Part shown: piece after piece, positions 39,081 through 46,942 of the stretch
Position numbering within the stretch: the first letter of the stretch is position 1
Layout: the number at the start of each line of letters is the position of its first letter
Origin: Methyloversatilis universalis
GTDB taxonomy: Bacteria; Pseudomonadota; Gammaproteobacteria; Methylococcales; Methylococcaceae
Reading direction: 5' to 3'
DNA length: 48,872 nucleotides
Assembly: GCA_020723665.1 (NCBI GenBank)
Contig: DYIL01000024.1
Coordinates: 1 to 48,872 of the forward strand
The notes under the pieces: model-generated
What the model saw: the letters and a program-made list of their open reading frames with translations, nothing else
Databases searched by the model: none
Told to the model about the DNA's origin: nothing
Program-made: the position numbers and the translations under genes

Positions 39081-40493
39081 TTGAAGGACGAAAACCATCG
39101 AGTCGTCCGCTACATCGCCGTATTCACTGATTTGAGCTCCCGTAAATTTACCGATTCCCTCGTCGATCGGTTGGTCAATTACGACCCGCTGACCGAACTT
39201 CCTAACCGTCTGATGTTCCGCAATCAGCTGAAGAAGGCCATCCTCAGGGCACATAGCGAACGGAAGCAGACGGCGTTGCTGTACCTCGATATCGACCGTT
39301 TCAAGACCATAAACGATACTTTCGGCCACCAGATCGGCGACCGCCTGCTGCAACAGGTTGCCGAGCGGCTGACGAAATGCTTGCGCGAAAGTGGCCGCAC
39401 CCGCCGGGGCGACATCGTTGCCCGCCTGGGCGGCGATGAATTTGCGCTTGTTGTCAACGACTTGGGCGGCCCGGACGATGCGAATAAAATCGCCCGGCGG
39501 GTGTGGGAGGCATTTACGGAACCTTTTCTGTTCGGCGATCGTACACGCCGCGTCACCGTGACCATCGGCATCGCTTTGAGCCCCCGCGATGCCGAAAACG
39601 TCGACGACCTGATCCGCCACGCCGATTTGGCGATGTACGATGCCAAGCATCAGGGCCGGAACACCTATCAGTTCTATTCCGGCAGAATCCAGGAAAAAAA
39701 CAGCACGCGGCTGGATTTGGAAAACGACTTATACAATGCCCTGGAGCGAAGAGAATTTTCGCTTCATTATCAGCCCCAGGTTGACCTACGCGACGGCCGC
39801 ATCGTCAGCATGGAGGCGCTCATCCGTTGGAACCACCCGGACCGCGGTATGATTCCTCCAGACCAGTTCGTGCCGCTTTTAGAAGACACCGGCCTGATTA
39901 ATCCCGTTGGAGAGTGGGTACTCGAGCAGGCCTGCCGGGATTGTCTTCAGTTCGGGAAAATCCTAGGAACCGGTCTCAGCGTCTCGGTGAACCTGTCCGG
40001 CCACCAACTCCGGAATGACCTCACGAAGATCATCGGGCGCATTCTGTCACGCGTCGGTCTTTCACCGTCGCTACTCAAACTGGAGTTGACCGAAAGTCTC
40101 GCGATGCAGCAGGTGCAAGAGACCATCGCCCTATTGGATCAGCTGGCCGACATGGGGATCGACGTGCTGATCGACGACTTCGGCACCGGTCATTCCTCGC
40201 TAAGCTATCTGAGGCAATTCAAAATCTCGACCCTCAAGATCGACAAATCCTTCATTGCCGGCGCGTGCTTGCAGAACGATAACGGAATAATCATCCGAGC
40301 GATCATCGGCTTGGCCCACAACCTCAACCTGCAGGTCATTGCCGAAGGCGTGGAATCGCCCGAACAACTCGAATTTCTCCGCAGCCACCATTGCCATTTT
40401 GGCCAGGGCTATTTGTTCAGTCGGCCGTTGCCGCTTTCCGAGATCGCCCAATTGGCCGGGCGTCGCATAGATCGCAACGGCCGGTTGAACTGA
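39081..40493 (+). CDS. C-terminal half: GGDEF-EAL c-di-GMP enzyme fragment
   Basis: The in-frame continuation (first open codon 39018; the first usable start, TTG at 39081, has no Shine-Dalgarno). It holds the end of the PAS domain, a GGDEF diguanylate cyclase domain with intact RLGGDEFAL (motif about residue 117 from 39081), and an EAL phosphodiesterase domain with MEALIRWNHPD, ELTESLAM and IDDFGTGHSSL. Both catalytic signatures look complete, so the intact parent protein (897 codons from 37800) could both make and degrade c-di-GMP. Whether this fragment is translated is uncertain. It may be a recent pseudogene, a read-through gene or a sequencing error. Confidence 0.8.
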   Translation: MKDENHRVVRYIAVFTDLSSRKFTDSLVDRLVNYDPLTELPNRLMFRNQLKKAILRAHSERKQTALLYLDIDRFKTINDTFGHQIGDRLLQQVAERLTKCLRESGRTRRGDIVARLGGDEFALVVNDLGGPDDANKIARRVWEAFTEPFLFGDRTRRVTVTIGIALSPRDAENVDDLIRHADLAMYDAKHQGRNTYQFYSGRIQEKNSTRLDLENDLYNALERREFSLHYQPQVDLRDGRIVSMEALIRWNHPDRGMIPPDQFVPLLEDTGLINPVGEWVLEQACRDCLQFGKILGTGLSVSVNLSGHQLRNDLTKIIGRILSRVGLSPSLLKLELTESLAMQQVQETIALLDQLADMGIDVLIDDFGTGHSSLSYLRQFKISTLKIDKSFIAGACLQNDNGIIIRAIIGLAHNLNLQVIAEGVESPEQLEFLRSHHCHFGQGYLFSRPLPLSEIAQLAGRRIDRNGRLN

Positions 40494-40510
40494 CAAGAAT
40501 CTTGCGAAGA

Positions 40511-40800
40511 ATCGGGTAGGAGGCGACGTCACCCCGCCCTCCTCTCCCACACCGCCGGACGTTAGGATCACTGCGGCGGTTTCCGCCTTCCCGTGTCCGG
40601 CTTGAGCTTACGTCCAGAGGACTGTTCGCCATTGGCCTATAGACGCCGCGACCGCCCGCGCGACTTCCGGCCCCTGCTGCTTTGTCGCCGGCTCCCTTGC
40701 GGGATAACTGTCCAGACCGGACGGAGAGATAGCCCCCTTTCGGCTATCGGCAGATTCGGCCCTTCGTAGCTTGGTCAGTGCCGTAATTCCATTTCTCAAT
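40511..40800 (-). mobile_element. 3' end relic of a group II intron (domains V-VI)
   Basis: On the minus strand an ACCGCCG/CGGCGGT stem (40551-40580) resembles domain V. It is followed by GTGTGGGAGAGG and a hairpin AGGAGG(G)CG/CGCCTCCT like domain VI, then CCTACCCGAT, a common group II intron 3' end. The upper domain V hairpin is poor, so the relic is probably inactive. No reverse transcriptase gene is present. The part toward 40800 is recognised only by its general resemblance to the sequence that precedes domain V in such introns. A search against the Rfam group II model would settle this. Confidence 0.4.
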
Positions 40801-40815
40801 CAAAAGGAAAATGTT

Positions 40816-40869
40816 GTAGGCCGGAATAAGCCCTTCGACTTCGCTCAGGACAGGCTTATCCCGGCCTAC
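40816..40869. repeat. Long perfect-type hairpin repeat
   Basis: GTAGGCCGGAATAAGCC (40816-40832) and GGCTTATCCCGGCCTAC (40853-40869) pair over 17 positions with one mismatch around a 20-base loop that contains CTTCGACTTCGCTCAGGACA. It resembles the palindromic intergenic repeats (REP/BIME-like) found in many proteobacteria. Outside it, CGTAATTCC and GGAATTACG form a further inverted pair, as if the hairpin had been inserted within another palindrome. Confidence 0.6.
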
Positions 40870-40915
40870 CATTAAAGAAATTTCTTTTTGTTCGAAAATT
40901 CAATAAACGGAATTA

Positions 40916-40988
40916 CGTGGCCGGAAACGACGGGGCATCCCTGCCCCTTACGAGCACCTCGAAGTTTTTCGAGATGCTCGTAAATTTT
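40916..40988 (+). repeat. Dispersed repeat R3, partial copy at the end of thiE
   Basis: CGTGGCCGGAAACGACGGGGC to CTCGAAGTTTTTCGAGATGC matches 36003-36068 with few differences; the first half of R3 is missing. Its GAGCA-CTCGAA/TTCGAG-TGCTC hairpin lies a few bases after the thiE stop on the minus strand and may end that transcript. Confidence 0.65.
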
Positions 40989-40991
40989 CTT

Positions 40992-41654
40992 TTACAGCGT
41001 TTCCGATATAGCCGGTCCATCCTCGCTAAACAACGGCAAGAACTCCGCCGCCGCAAGCCCCGGATCCGGTTCCCCGAACACGGCTTCGATCACGGCCAAG
41101 AGATCCGCACCGGCTTTCAGAAGTAGTCCGCCGTTCTCCGGCGTGACACCGCCGATCGCGACGATGGGAACACTAAGGCGGCATTTGGCCTCCGCAAGCG
41201 TTTCCAATCGAGCGCAAGGCGCGTTGGGCTTGGTCTTGGAAGAGAAAAACCGGCCAAAAGCGACGTAGCTTGCACCGCCGGCTTCGGCCCGAACGGCGAG
41301 ATCGACCGAATCGTAGCAGGATACGCCGATAATGGCGTTCGGCCCCAAAGCGTCCCGCGCTTCCTTAAGCGACACATCATCCTTGCCCACGTGCACACCG
41401 TCGGCACCGATTCGGCGTGCAAGCTCAACATCATCGTTGATGATCAACGGCACGCCGCCGTCGCGACAGGCGGCCAAGACACTAGCCGCCTCGCGCAGCG
41501 GATCAAGGGAGGCCTTGGCGCGGTACTGAATTACCCCAGCCCCGCCCCGAATGGCTGCCGCCACGGCCTCGGCCAAGGCTCGTTCATTCCGGTCAGCTTC
41601 TCGAGTGATGGCATAAAGCCCGGAGCGGGGGAACGGTAAGCGGATGTGATGCAT
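40992..41654 (-). CDS. thiE: Thiamine-phosphate synthase
   Basis: A 220-residue TIM-barrel enzyme that couples the thiazole and pyrimidine phosphates into thiamine phosphate. Family motifs: VIQYRAK, IINDDVELARRIGADGVHVGKDD, IGVSCYDS, GRFFSSKTKP and VAIGGVTPENGG. The loop GRFFSSKTKP replaces the usual G-x-FPTxTK, a variant seen in some ThiE proteins. The ATG at 41654 (MHHIRLPFPRSGLYAIT) fits the family; the open frame to 41729 would include the 20-base palindrome at 41700. No other thiamine genes and no TPP riboswitch are visible nearby. Confidence 0.92.
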   Translation of the reverse strand: MHHIRLPFPRSGLYAITREADRNERALAEAVAAAIRGGAGVIQYRAKASLDPLREAASVLAACRDGGVPLIINDDVELARRIGADGVHVGKDDVSLKEARDALGPNAIIGVSCYDSVDLAVRAEAGGASYVAFGRFFSSKTKPNAPCARLETLAEAKCRLSVPIVAIGGVTPENGGLLLKAGADLLAVIEAVFGEPDPGLAAAEFLPLFSEDGPAISETL

Positions 41655-41699
41655 GTCCCGGTTGATCAGCCTCAATGGGTCATCTGATGGATAGCGTTT

Positions 41700-41719
41700 G
41701 AGCGCCAAATTTGGCGCTC
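41700..41719. terminator. 20-base perfect palindrome between tauE and thiE
   Basis: GAGCGCCAAATTTGGCGCTC is a perfect palindrome located 80 bases after the tauE stop and 46 bases before the chosen thiE start (both minus strand). It could end tauE transcripts or act as an operator for thiE. No T-run adjoins it, so its role is open. Confidence 0.4.
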
Positions 41720-41799
41720 TCGGAATCACCGAACAAGTCGGTGCCGAATCTCAATATTACCGAAATTGCATGCCGATCATCCTTAGGGCGCTCGGCGAT

Positions 41800-42723
41800 T
41801 TACCGGGATTCAGCGTAGTCGCTGCTTTTTTTTTGATGCAGGCCTTGAGCATGAATCCATCGCCAGAGCCGTACAATCGCAACGATCCCCAGCATGGTGG
41901 CCATACCTAAAAAGAAATCGGGACGACTCAGAAGCGCTTCCCGAGTCTCTGCGATCAATTGCAGCGTAAGTTCTTTGTACAGGAGGTAACAGGCGATAGC
42001 GATGACGAATACTGCAAAGATCCGCCGCAACGATTGTCCGCTGACGTGGCGGGAGAGCAGCCCGCCTAACACGCTGCCAACGATCGCGGCGCCGGTGACG
42101 ATGGATACCAATTCGAGATCGATACTGACATGAGAAATATATCCGGCGAGGCCCGCGAACGATTTCATGGCGATAACCAGCAATGACGTGCCGATTGCCG
42201 CGTGCATGGGCAATCCACCGAGCAAATTCAGGGCAGGCACGACCAGGAAGCCGCCGCCGGCCCCCACCAATCCGGTGAGGAGGCCGACCATGAGACCATC
42301 GAACGTAATCGCCAACAAAGGGAGATCGGCCGGACAAATCGGCTTAACCGCACCCGCTTCCGCAGCGTTTTGCCGCCGCCCGTGCAACATCGCCAAAGCC
42401 GTGCCGAACATGATGGCCGCGAACAGCAACAACAGTACGCCGCCCGGAATATAGGCCGCCAGGCGCCCGCCGCCGTAAGCGCCCGCCATGCCCGCAACAC
42501 TGAAGATGAGTCCCGTTCGCCAACAGACTCGCCCGTGTCGGGCATGATTGACGACGGCAACAAAGCTGGTGACTCCCACGACCACCAGCGATGTGGCAAT
42601 CGCTGTTTTCGGCTCGATATCGAGCAGATAAACCAGCACCGGAACCGTGAGAATCGATCCTCCACCGCCGAGCAGCCCCAGCAGCAAGCCGATCAAAAGC
42701 GATAGCAGAATGACGACGGTCAT
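41800..42723 (-). CDS. TauE/SafE-family membrane permease
   Basis: A 307-residue membrane protein with eight or nine hydrophobic helices in two repeated halves. Each half carries the family's glycine-rich start (GLLLGLLGGGGSILTVPVLVY and VGLLTGLVGAGGGFLVVPAL). TauE/SafE proteins export sulfite, sulfoacetate or related organosulfur anions. Position 90 bases after a persulfide dioxygenase, whose product is sulfite, makes sulfite export the likely role. The C-terminus has an extra helix (FFLGMATMLGIVAIV) and a basic tail. Confidence 0.9.
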   Translation of the reverse strand: MTVVILLSLLIGLLLGLLGGGGSILTVPVLVYLLDIEPKTAIATSLVVVGVTSFVAVVNHARHGRVCWRTGLIFSVAGMAGAYGGGRLAAYIPGGVLLLLFAAIMFGTALAMLHGRRQNAAEAGAVKPICPADLPLLAITFDGLMVGLLTGLVGAGGGFLVVPALNLLGGLPMHAAIGTSLLVIAMKSFAGLAGYISHVSIDLELVSIVTGAAIVGSVLGGLLSRHVSGQSLRRIFAVFVIAIACYLLYKELTLQLIAETREALLSRPDFFLGMATMLGIVAIVRLWRWIHAQGLHQKKSSDYAESR

Positions 42724-42749
42724 GAGCCTAGCTCCCTCAGATACCGCTC

Positions 42750-42784
42750 AACCCGGCCGCTGACCGACGCTAAGAGGCCGGGTT
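42750..42784 (-). promoter_or_regulatory. Hairpin between the dioxygenase gene and tauE
   Basis: AACCCGGCC and GGCCGGGTT (42750-42758, 42776-42784) make a perfect 9-base stem with a 17-base loop in the 90-base gap. No T-run follows. It may be a processing or attenuation hairpin that sets the ratio of the two products. Confidence 0.4.
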
Positions 42785-42813
42785 GCGGCAATGTTCCTCG
42801 GGCGATGCGACCC

Positions 42814-43521
42814 TCAGCCGTGGCGTACGGCGGGCTCCCGGCCACAGGCCTGGTTGGCCGGCAATGCCTGATTGATGTACTTAGGATATGGCAGATCCAG
42901 TTTATTCATGATATCGATGAACTCCTCGCGGGTCTTTCCGCCGCCGAGCCGCGGATTCTTAGCCATCTCCTGCTTGATGGTGGAAACCGTGTTGCCGTTG
43001 TAATCGTGACCAGGGTAGACTAGCGTATCCGGCGGCAAGGTGAACAGCTTGTTGGTAATGCTGTCGTACAGCCGCCCGGCATCGCCCTGCTGAAAGTCGG
43101 TACGTCCGCACCCGCCGATGAACAAGGCATCGCCGGTAAACACCCGGTCGCCAACGACATAACTCACACAGCCGTTGGTATGGCCCGGTGTATGGCGTAC
43201 TTCGATTTCGATGTCCCCTACTTGAAGCAGCACGCCGTCGGTAACCAGAAGGTCGGCACACATGGCGCCCGCGTCGCGGTGTACGACGCTTTTGCTGCCC
43301 AGGTGTTCCCGCAGAAACCCCGAACCGGTGATGTGGTCGGCATGGACATGGGTCTCCATCGTATAAAGAAGCTTGAGGTCGAGCTTCTTCAAAAGACCCA
43401 TATAGCTCTCGACTTCGGTCGCCACCGGATCGATCAGCGCCGCGCGACGGGTACGCTCGCAGCCGAGCAGATAGGTATAGGTGAAGGTGTCGGGTTCGAA
43501 AAGTTGCTTAAAGATCATCAT
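42814..43521 (-). CDS. Persulfide dioxygenase (ETHE1-like metallo-beta-lactamase fold)
   Basis: A 235-residue non-haem iron enzyme that oxidises glutathione persulfide to glutathione and sulfite. The predicted iron ligands are His58 (in ETHVHADH), His114 (TPGHT) and Asp131 (FTGDALF). GGCGRTDFQQGD, with Arg140, matches the glutathione-binding segment of human ETHE1 and separates this clade from glyoxalase II. It is the first gene of a minus-strand unit with tauE, divergent from a sigma-54 activator, and has a sigma-54-like promoter 50-65 bases upstream. An AAAGGGG Shine-Dalgarno precedes the double ATG. Confidence 0.93.
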   Translation of the reverse strand: MMIFKQLFEPDTFTYTYLLGCERTRRAALIDPVATEVESYMGLLKKLDLKLLYTMETHVHADHITGSGFLREHLGSKSVVHRDAGAMCADLLVTDGVLLQVGDIEIEVRHTPGHTNGCVSYVVGDRVFTGDALFIGGCGRTDFQQGDAGRLYDSITNKLFTLPPDTLVYPGHDYNGNTVSTIKQEMAKNPRLGGGKTREEFIDIMNKLDLPYPKYINQALPANQACGREPAVRHG

Positions 43522-43570
43522 GTCGCCCCTTTAGGATCAGGAATCCATCAAATCTGTCTGATTGACGCCT

Positions 43571-43586
43571 TACAAGGACCGTGCCT
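43571..43586 (-). promoter_or_regulatory. Sigma-54-type promoter of the persulfide dioxygenase
   Basis: On the minus strand AGGCACG-N4-TTGTA matches the -24/-12 consensus TGGCACG-N4-TTGCA except at the first base and at the -12 C, which is T. The -24 GG is intact. The expected start site would lie near 43560, about 40 bases before the start codon. The divergent gene encodes a sigma-54 activator, which supports the call. No activator binding site was resolved in the 238-base gap (43522-43759). Confidence 0.55.
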
Positions 43587-43759
43587 ACACCCCGAAATGC
43601 CGTCTCGCATCCCCGACGCGCCCGGATTTTACTGGAGTTTACGGTTCCCGACGAAGCCTCCGCATGCCCGAGCGCTTCATTCGGCGTTTCATGTGATACA
43701 TTACCTGCAACGACGCACGCCGTTTTGAAACACTCCAAAAGGTTTTTGATTATCCGGCC

Positions 43760-45109
43760 GTGACTCAGTTCTCACCCTTTCTGAATCGCTGGCTGAGCGC
43801 CGTCGGACCCGACAGAGCGCTGTCGACTTTGGCCGAACTGCTGGGCGGCGCCGTGTTCGCGGTTAACGCCCAAGGTGAAATTCTTTTGTGGAGCCGCGGA
43901 GCCGAACGCCTGCTCGGCTTCTCCGGCGAGCAAGTGCTGGGAAAGCCTTGCGGTTCCGTCATCCGCTGTCGCGATCACGATGTTCGGGGCAGCGTTACCC
44001 ACGAAGGGAGAATTTACGGCATACCGATCGAAGTCGAGCATGCCAAAGGCGGAACCCTCCGCGTCAAACGTTCGGCACAGGCTTTTTTCGACGCTCAAGG
44101 GCGTTTTGCCGGAGCCATCGAAACGCTTTGGCCCGAAACGGAACCCGGCCGCAAGGACGTCGGAGCGCCGCCGGCCAACGAAGCAGAAGTCTTTCACGGC
44201 CTCATTACCCGAGACCCCGCGCTCAAGCAGGCTTTCCAAGTCATCCGCAATGTGGCCGAGACCGACGCAACGGTTTTGATCCGGGGCGAATCGGGAACCG
44301 GCAAGGAATTGGTCGCTCAGGCCCTCCACGAGGAAAGTCACCGCCGCAACCGTCCGTTCCTGGCCATCAACTGCGCCACCCTCAGCGCCAGTCTACTGGA
44401 AAGCGAATTGTTCGGACACGTGCGTGGCGCGTTCACCGGCGCGGTCAAAGATCACCAGGGGCTGTTCAAACGCGCCGACGGCGGCACTCTTTTTCTGGAT
44501 GAAGTCGCGGAACTCCCTCTGGAACTGCAAGCCAAGCTGCTGCGCGTACTGCAAGAAAAAACCTTCATCCCGGTCGGCGGCGATCACCCGATCACCGTGG
44601 ACGTGCGCATCGTCGCGGCCACTCACCGGTCTTTGCGCGAGGAAGTCAAGGCTGGACGTTTCCGCGAGGATCTGATGTACCGTTTGCGAGTCGTACCCAT
44701 CTTCCTGCCGCCGCTACGGGCGCGGCGGCAGGACATCGGTCTTCTGTTGCAGCACTTCATCGACCGGCACAATGTTCAAGGGCCGCGCCGCATCCAGAAT
44801 ATAGAACCCGAGGCCATGCGAGTGCTGCTGGATTATCACTGGCCGGGCAACGTGCGCGAACTGCAAAATGTCGTGGAATATGCCTTCGCCGTGGGACGGG
44901 GGGACGTACTGCAGCTGGACGATTTGCCGCCCGAATTTCGAGAAGAGCCCTTGTCGCCGCCTGTCGCCGACTTGCCGACGACAGAAAACGAAGCGGATCG
45001 CATTCGCCGAGCGCTGGCATCCGCCCACGGCCATATCGACCGTGCCGCACGGATGCTCGGCATGAGCCGGGCGACCTTTTGGCGAAAGCGGAAGAAGTAC
45101 GGACTATGA
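43760..45109 (+). CDS. PAS sigma-54-dependent activator, FisR-like
   Basis: A 449-residue transcription activator. An N-terminal PAS-like sensor (about 25-125) carries two cysteines, Cys64 and Cys70 ([10 protein letters not shown]). The AAA+ domain has Walker A GESGTGKE (about 175-182) and the sigma-54 contact loop GAFTGA (about 223-228), followed by [10 protein letters not shown] Fis-type helix-turn-helix closes the protein ([24 protein letters not shown]). Layout and genome position match FisR of Cupriavidus pinatubonensis, which senses sulfane sulfur and activates sqr and pdo. The GTG at 43760 is the first start available; its Shine-Dalgarno is weak. Confidence 0.9.
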   Translation: MTQFSPFLNRWLSAVGPDRALSTLAELLGGAVFAVNAQGEILLWSRGAERLLGFSGEQVLGKPCGSVIRCRDHDVRGSVTHEGRIYGIPIEVEHAKGGTLRVKRSAQAFFDAQGRFAGAIETLWPETEPGRKDVGAPPANEAEVFHGLITRDPALKQAFQVIRNVAETDATVLIRGESGTGKELVAQALHEESHRRNRPFLAINCATLSASLLESELFGHVRGAFTGAVKDHQGLFKRADGGTLFLDEVAELPLELQAKLLRVLQEKTFIPVGGDHPITVDVRIVAATHRSLREEVKAGRFREDLMYRLRVVPIFLPPLRARRQDIGLLLQHFIDRHNVQGPRRIQNIEPEAMRVLLDYHWPGNVRELQNVVEYAFAVGRGDVLQLDDLPPEFREEPLSPPVADLPTTENEADRIRRALASAHGHIDRAARMLGMSRATFWRKRKKYGL

Positions 45110-45157
45110 ACGAGAGCCGCTCGGGTATTTTCAATACGGACGTGGGCGGCGACTTAA

Positions 45158-45440
45158 GGAAACTCTGAACAAGTTGATTCCGTTCACGCCCTTCGACAGG
45201 CTCAAGAGAGCGTTCGACAAGCTCACCGCGAACGGAATCGATAGGTTACCGTTTGTCCTGAGCCTGCCGAAAGGCCGTGCTTCGCACGTTAGCGTTCGCT
45301 CCCGGCGAACGGGTGCACGGGTAAGCGCCGCTTGCGGCTCCCAACGGGGAAAGTGCGGACTGATTGGCTTGGGTGAGGGCCTTTTGGATCCAACAGTCGC
45401 ACCGTTCGCTTTTCCCACTGGAAACTTAATCAGAGCTTCC
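45158..45440. repeat. Dispersed repeat family R1, full 283-base copy
   Basis: Bounded by GGAAACTCTGAACAAGTT and the reverse of GGAAGCTCTGATTAAGTT (15 of 18 positions agree). It contains repeated CTTCGACAGGCTC/TTCGACAAGCTC motifs on the left, a short GC-rich palindrome, and a right half that matches 1-100. The four copies in this window (1, 20499, 34799 and here) share ends but differ in length and middle. It has no coding capacity. Bases 45110-45157 and 45441-45590 beside it show nothing. Confidence 0.75.
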
Positions 45441-45598
45441 ATAAATCGCCACGACCGCATACGACACGCGCATTCCGCGCGGAATGCCGTCAACCCCGGG
45501 CTGGAAAAGCTCTGGCACAGCCTCGATACGGCCGGAGCCAATATCGGCCCGCCCCGAGATTCCCGCCAGGTTGGGCTGCGCAGGCCCGGTCGGCTCGT

Positions 45599-45604
45599 TA
45601 TAAT
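45599..45604 (+). promoter_or_regulatory. -10 element of a likely argG promoter
   Basis: A perfect TATAAT lies 32 bases before the argG ATG. No good -35 box is found at the expected 17-base distance; the best TTGGGC is 22 bases upstream. Sequence match only. Confidence 0.35.
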
Positions 45605-45636
45605 TTAGCGTTTTTCCGCTATCCAATAGGAACGCC

Positions 45637-46863
45637 ATGCCCAACCAGACTGTAAAAAAGGTCGCCCTTGCCTATTCCGGCGGGCTCGACACCTCCGTCA
45701 TCCTCAAATGGCTCAAGGAGACCTACGGCTGCGAAGTCGTCACCTTTACCGCAGACATCGGCCAGGGCGAGGAGTTGGAGCCGGCGCGCGCCAAAGCCCA
45801 GGCTCTCGGCATCAAGGAAATCTATATCGACGACCTCAAGGAGGAGTTCGCCCGGGATTTCGTATTTCCCATGTTCCGCGCCAATGCGATCTACGAGGGC
45901 GAGTATCTCCTCGGAACGTCCATCGCCCGTCCTTTGATCGCCAAACGTCTTATCGAAATCACCCGCGAGACCGGGGCCGACGCCATCGCCCACGGCGCTA
46001 CCGGCAAGGGCAACGACCAGGTCCGATTCGAATTGGGCGCCTATGCCCTGCGCCCCGACATCAAGATCATCGCGCCTTGGCGGGAATGGGACCTGAACTC
46101 GCGCGAAAAGCTTCTCGCCTATGCCGAACGGCACGGCATTCCGATCGAAATGAAACGCGGCAAGGCGTCGCCCTATTCCATGGATGCCAACCTGCTGCAC
46201 ATCTCCTACGAAGGCGGCATTCTCGAGGATCCGTGGGCGGAACCCGAGGAAGACATGTGGCGCTGGACCGTTTCCCCCGAAAAAGCGCCCGACAAACCGA
46301 CTTACGTCGAACTGACTTACGGGCGCGGCGACATCGTGGCCGTCGACGGCGAACGCCTCACGCCCGCTCAAGTATTGGCGAAGCTCAATCGGCTGGGCGG
46401 CGAAAACGGCGTCGGACGCCTCGACATCGTCGAGAACCGCTATGTCGGCATGAAATCCCGCGGTTGCTACGAGACACCGGGCGGTACCATCATGCTGAGA
46501 GCCCACCGCGCCATCGAATCCCTCACACTGGATCGCGAAGTGGCGCATCTGAAAGACGAGCTGATGCCGCGCTATGCCAGCCTGATCTACAACGGCTATT
46601 GGTGGAGCCCGGAACGTCTGATGCTACAGGAGTTGATCGACGCGTCGCAGGCCACGGTAAACGGCGAAGTCAGGGTAAAGCTCTACAAAGGCAATGTGAC
46701 GATCGTCGGTCGCAAGTCCGACAGCAATAGCCTGTTCGACATGAGCATCGCCACTTTCGAGGACGACCGCGGCGCTTACAATCAAAAAGACGCGGAAGGG
46801 TTCATCAAGCTCAACGCCTTGCGCATGCGGATCGCCGCCAAGAAGGGATTGAAGTTCGTCTGA
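45637..46863 (+). CDS. argG: Argininosuccinate synthase
   Basis: A 408-residue ATP-dependent ligase joining citrulline and aspartate, the next-to-last step of arginine synthesis. The N-terminal ATP motif [12 protein letters not shown], the [13 protein letters not shown] signature and [11 protein letters not shown] are all present. Length and motifs fit the type 1 ArgG group. AGGA before the ATG serves as ribosome binding site. It is a single gene, with a hairpin 8 bases after the stop shared with the convergent gene. Confidence 0.97.
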   Translation: MPNQTVKKVALAYSGGLDTSVILKWLKETYGCEVVTFTADIGQGEELEPARAKAQALGIKEIYIDDLKEEFARDFVFPMFRANAIYEGEYLLGTSIARPLIAKRLIEITRETGADAIAHGATGKGNDQVRFELGAYALRPDIKIIAPWREWDLNSREKLLAYAERHGIPIEMKRGKASPYSMDANLLHISYEGGILEDPWAEPEEDMWRWTVSPEKAPDKPTYVELTYGRGDIVAVDGERLTPAQVLAKLNRLGGENGVGRLDIVENRYVGMKSRGCYETPGGTIMLRAHRAIESLTLDREVAHLKDELMPRYASLIYNGYWWSPERLMLQELIDASQATVNGEVRVKLYKGNVTIVGRKSDSNSLFDMSIATFEDDRGAYNQKDAEGFIKLNALRMRIAAKKGLKFV

Positions 46864-46868
46864 CAAAA

Positions 46869-46895
46869 AAGCCCGCAGTCCTTGCCCGCGGGCTT
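46869..46895. terminator. Bidirectional terminator between argG and the sigma-54 activator
   Basis: AAGCCCGC and GCGGGCTT (46869-46876, 46888-46895) form a perfect 8-base stem with an 11-base loop. On the minus strand it runs into TTTTTT, an intrinsic terminator for the activator gene. On the plus strand the T-run is missing, so argG termination may be weaker. Confidence 0.8.
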
Positions 46896-46942
46896 ATGAA
46901 TTTCGCCGGGCGGGAGGGTGAGACCGCCCGCGAAAGGATCTC

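Noticed and set aside
40608..40799. 63-codon minus-strand frame ending in GQWRTVLWT
   Set aside because: Lies in the group II intron relic and looks like non-coding intron sequence, not a protein.
41655..41799. Possible TPP riboswitch before thiE
   Set aside because: The conserved CUGAGA and downstream THI-box elements were not found; only a palindrome is present.
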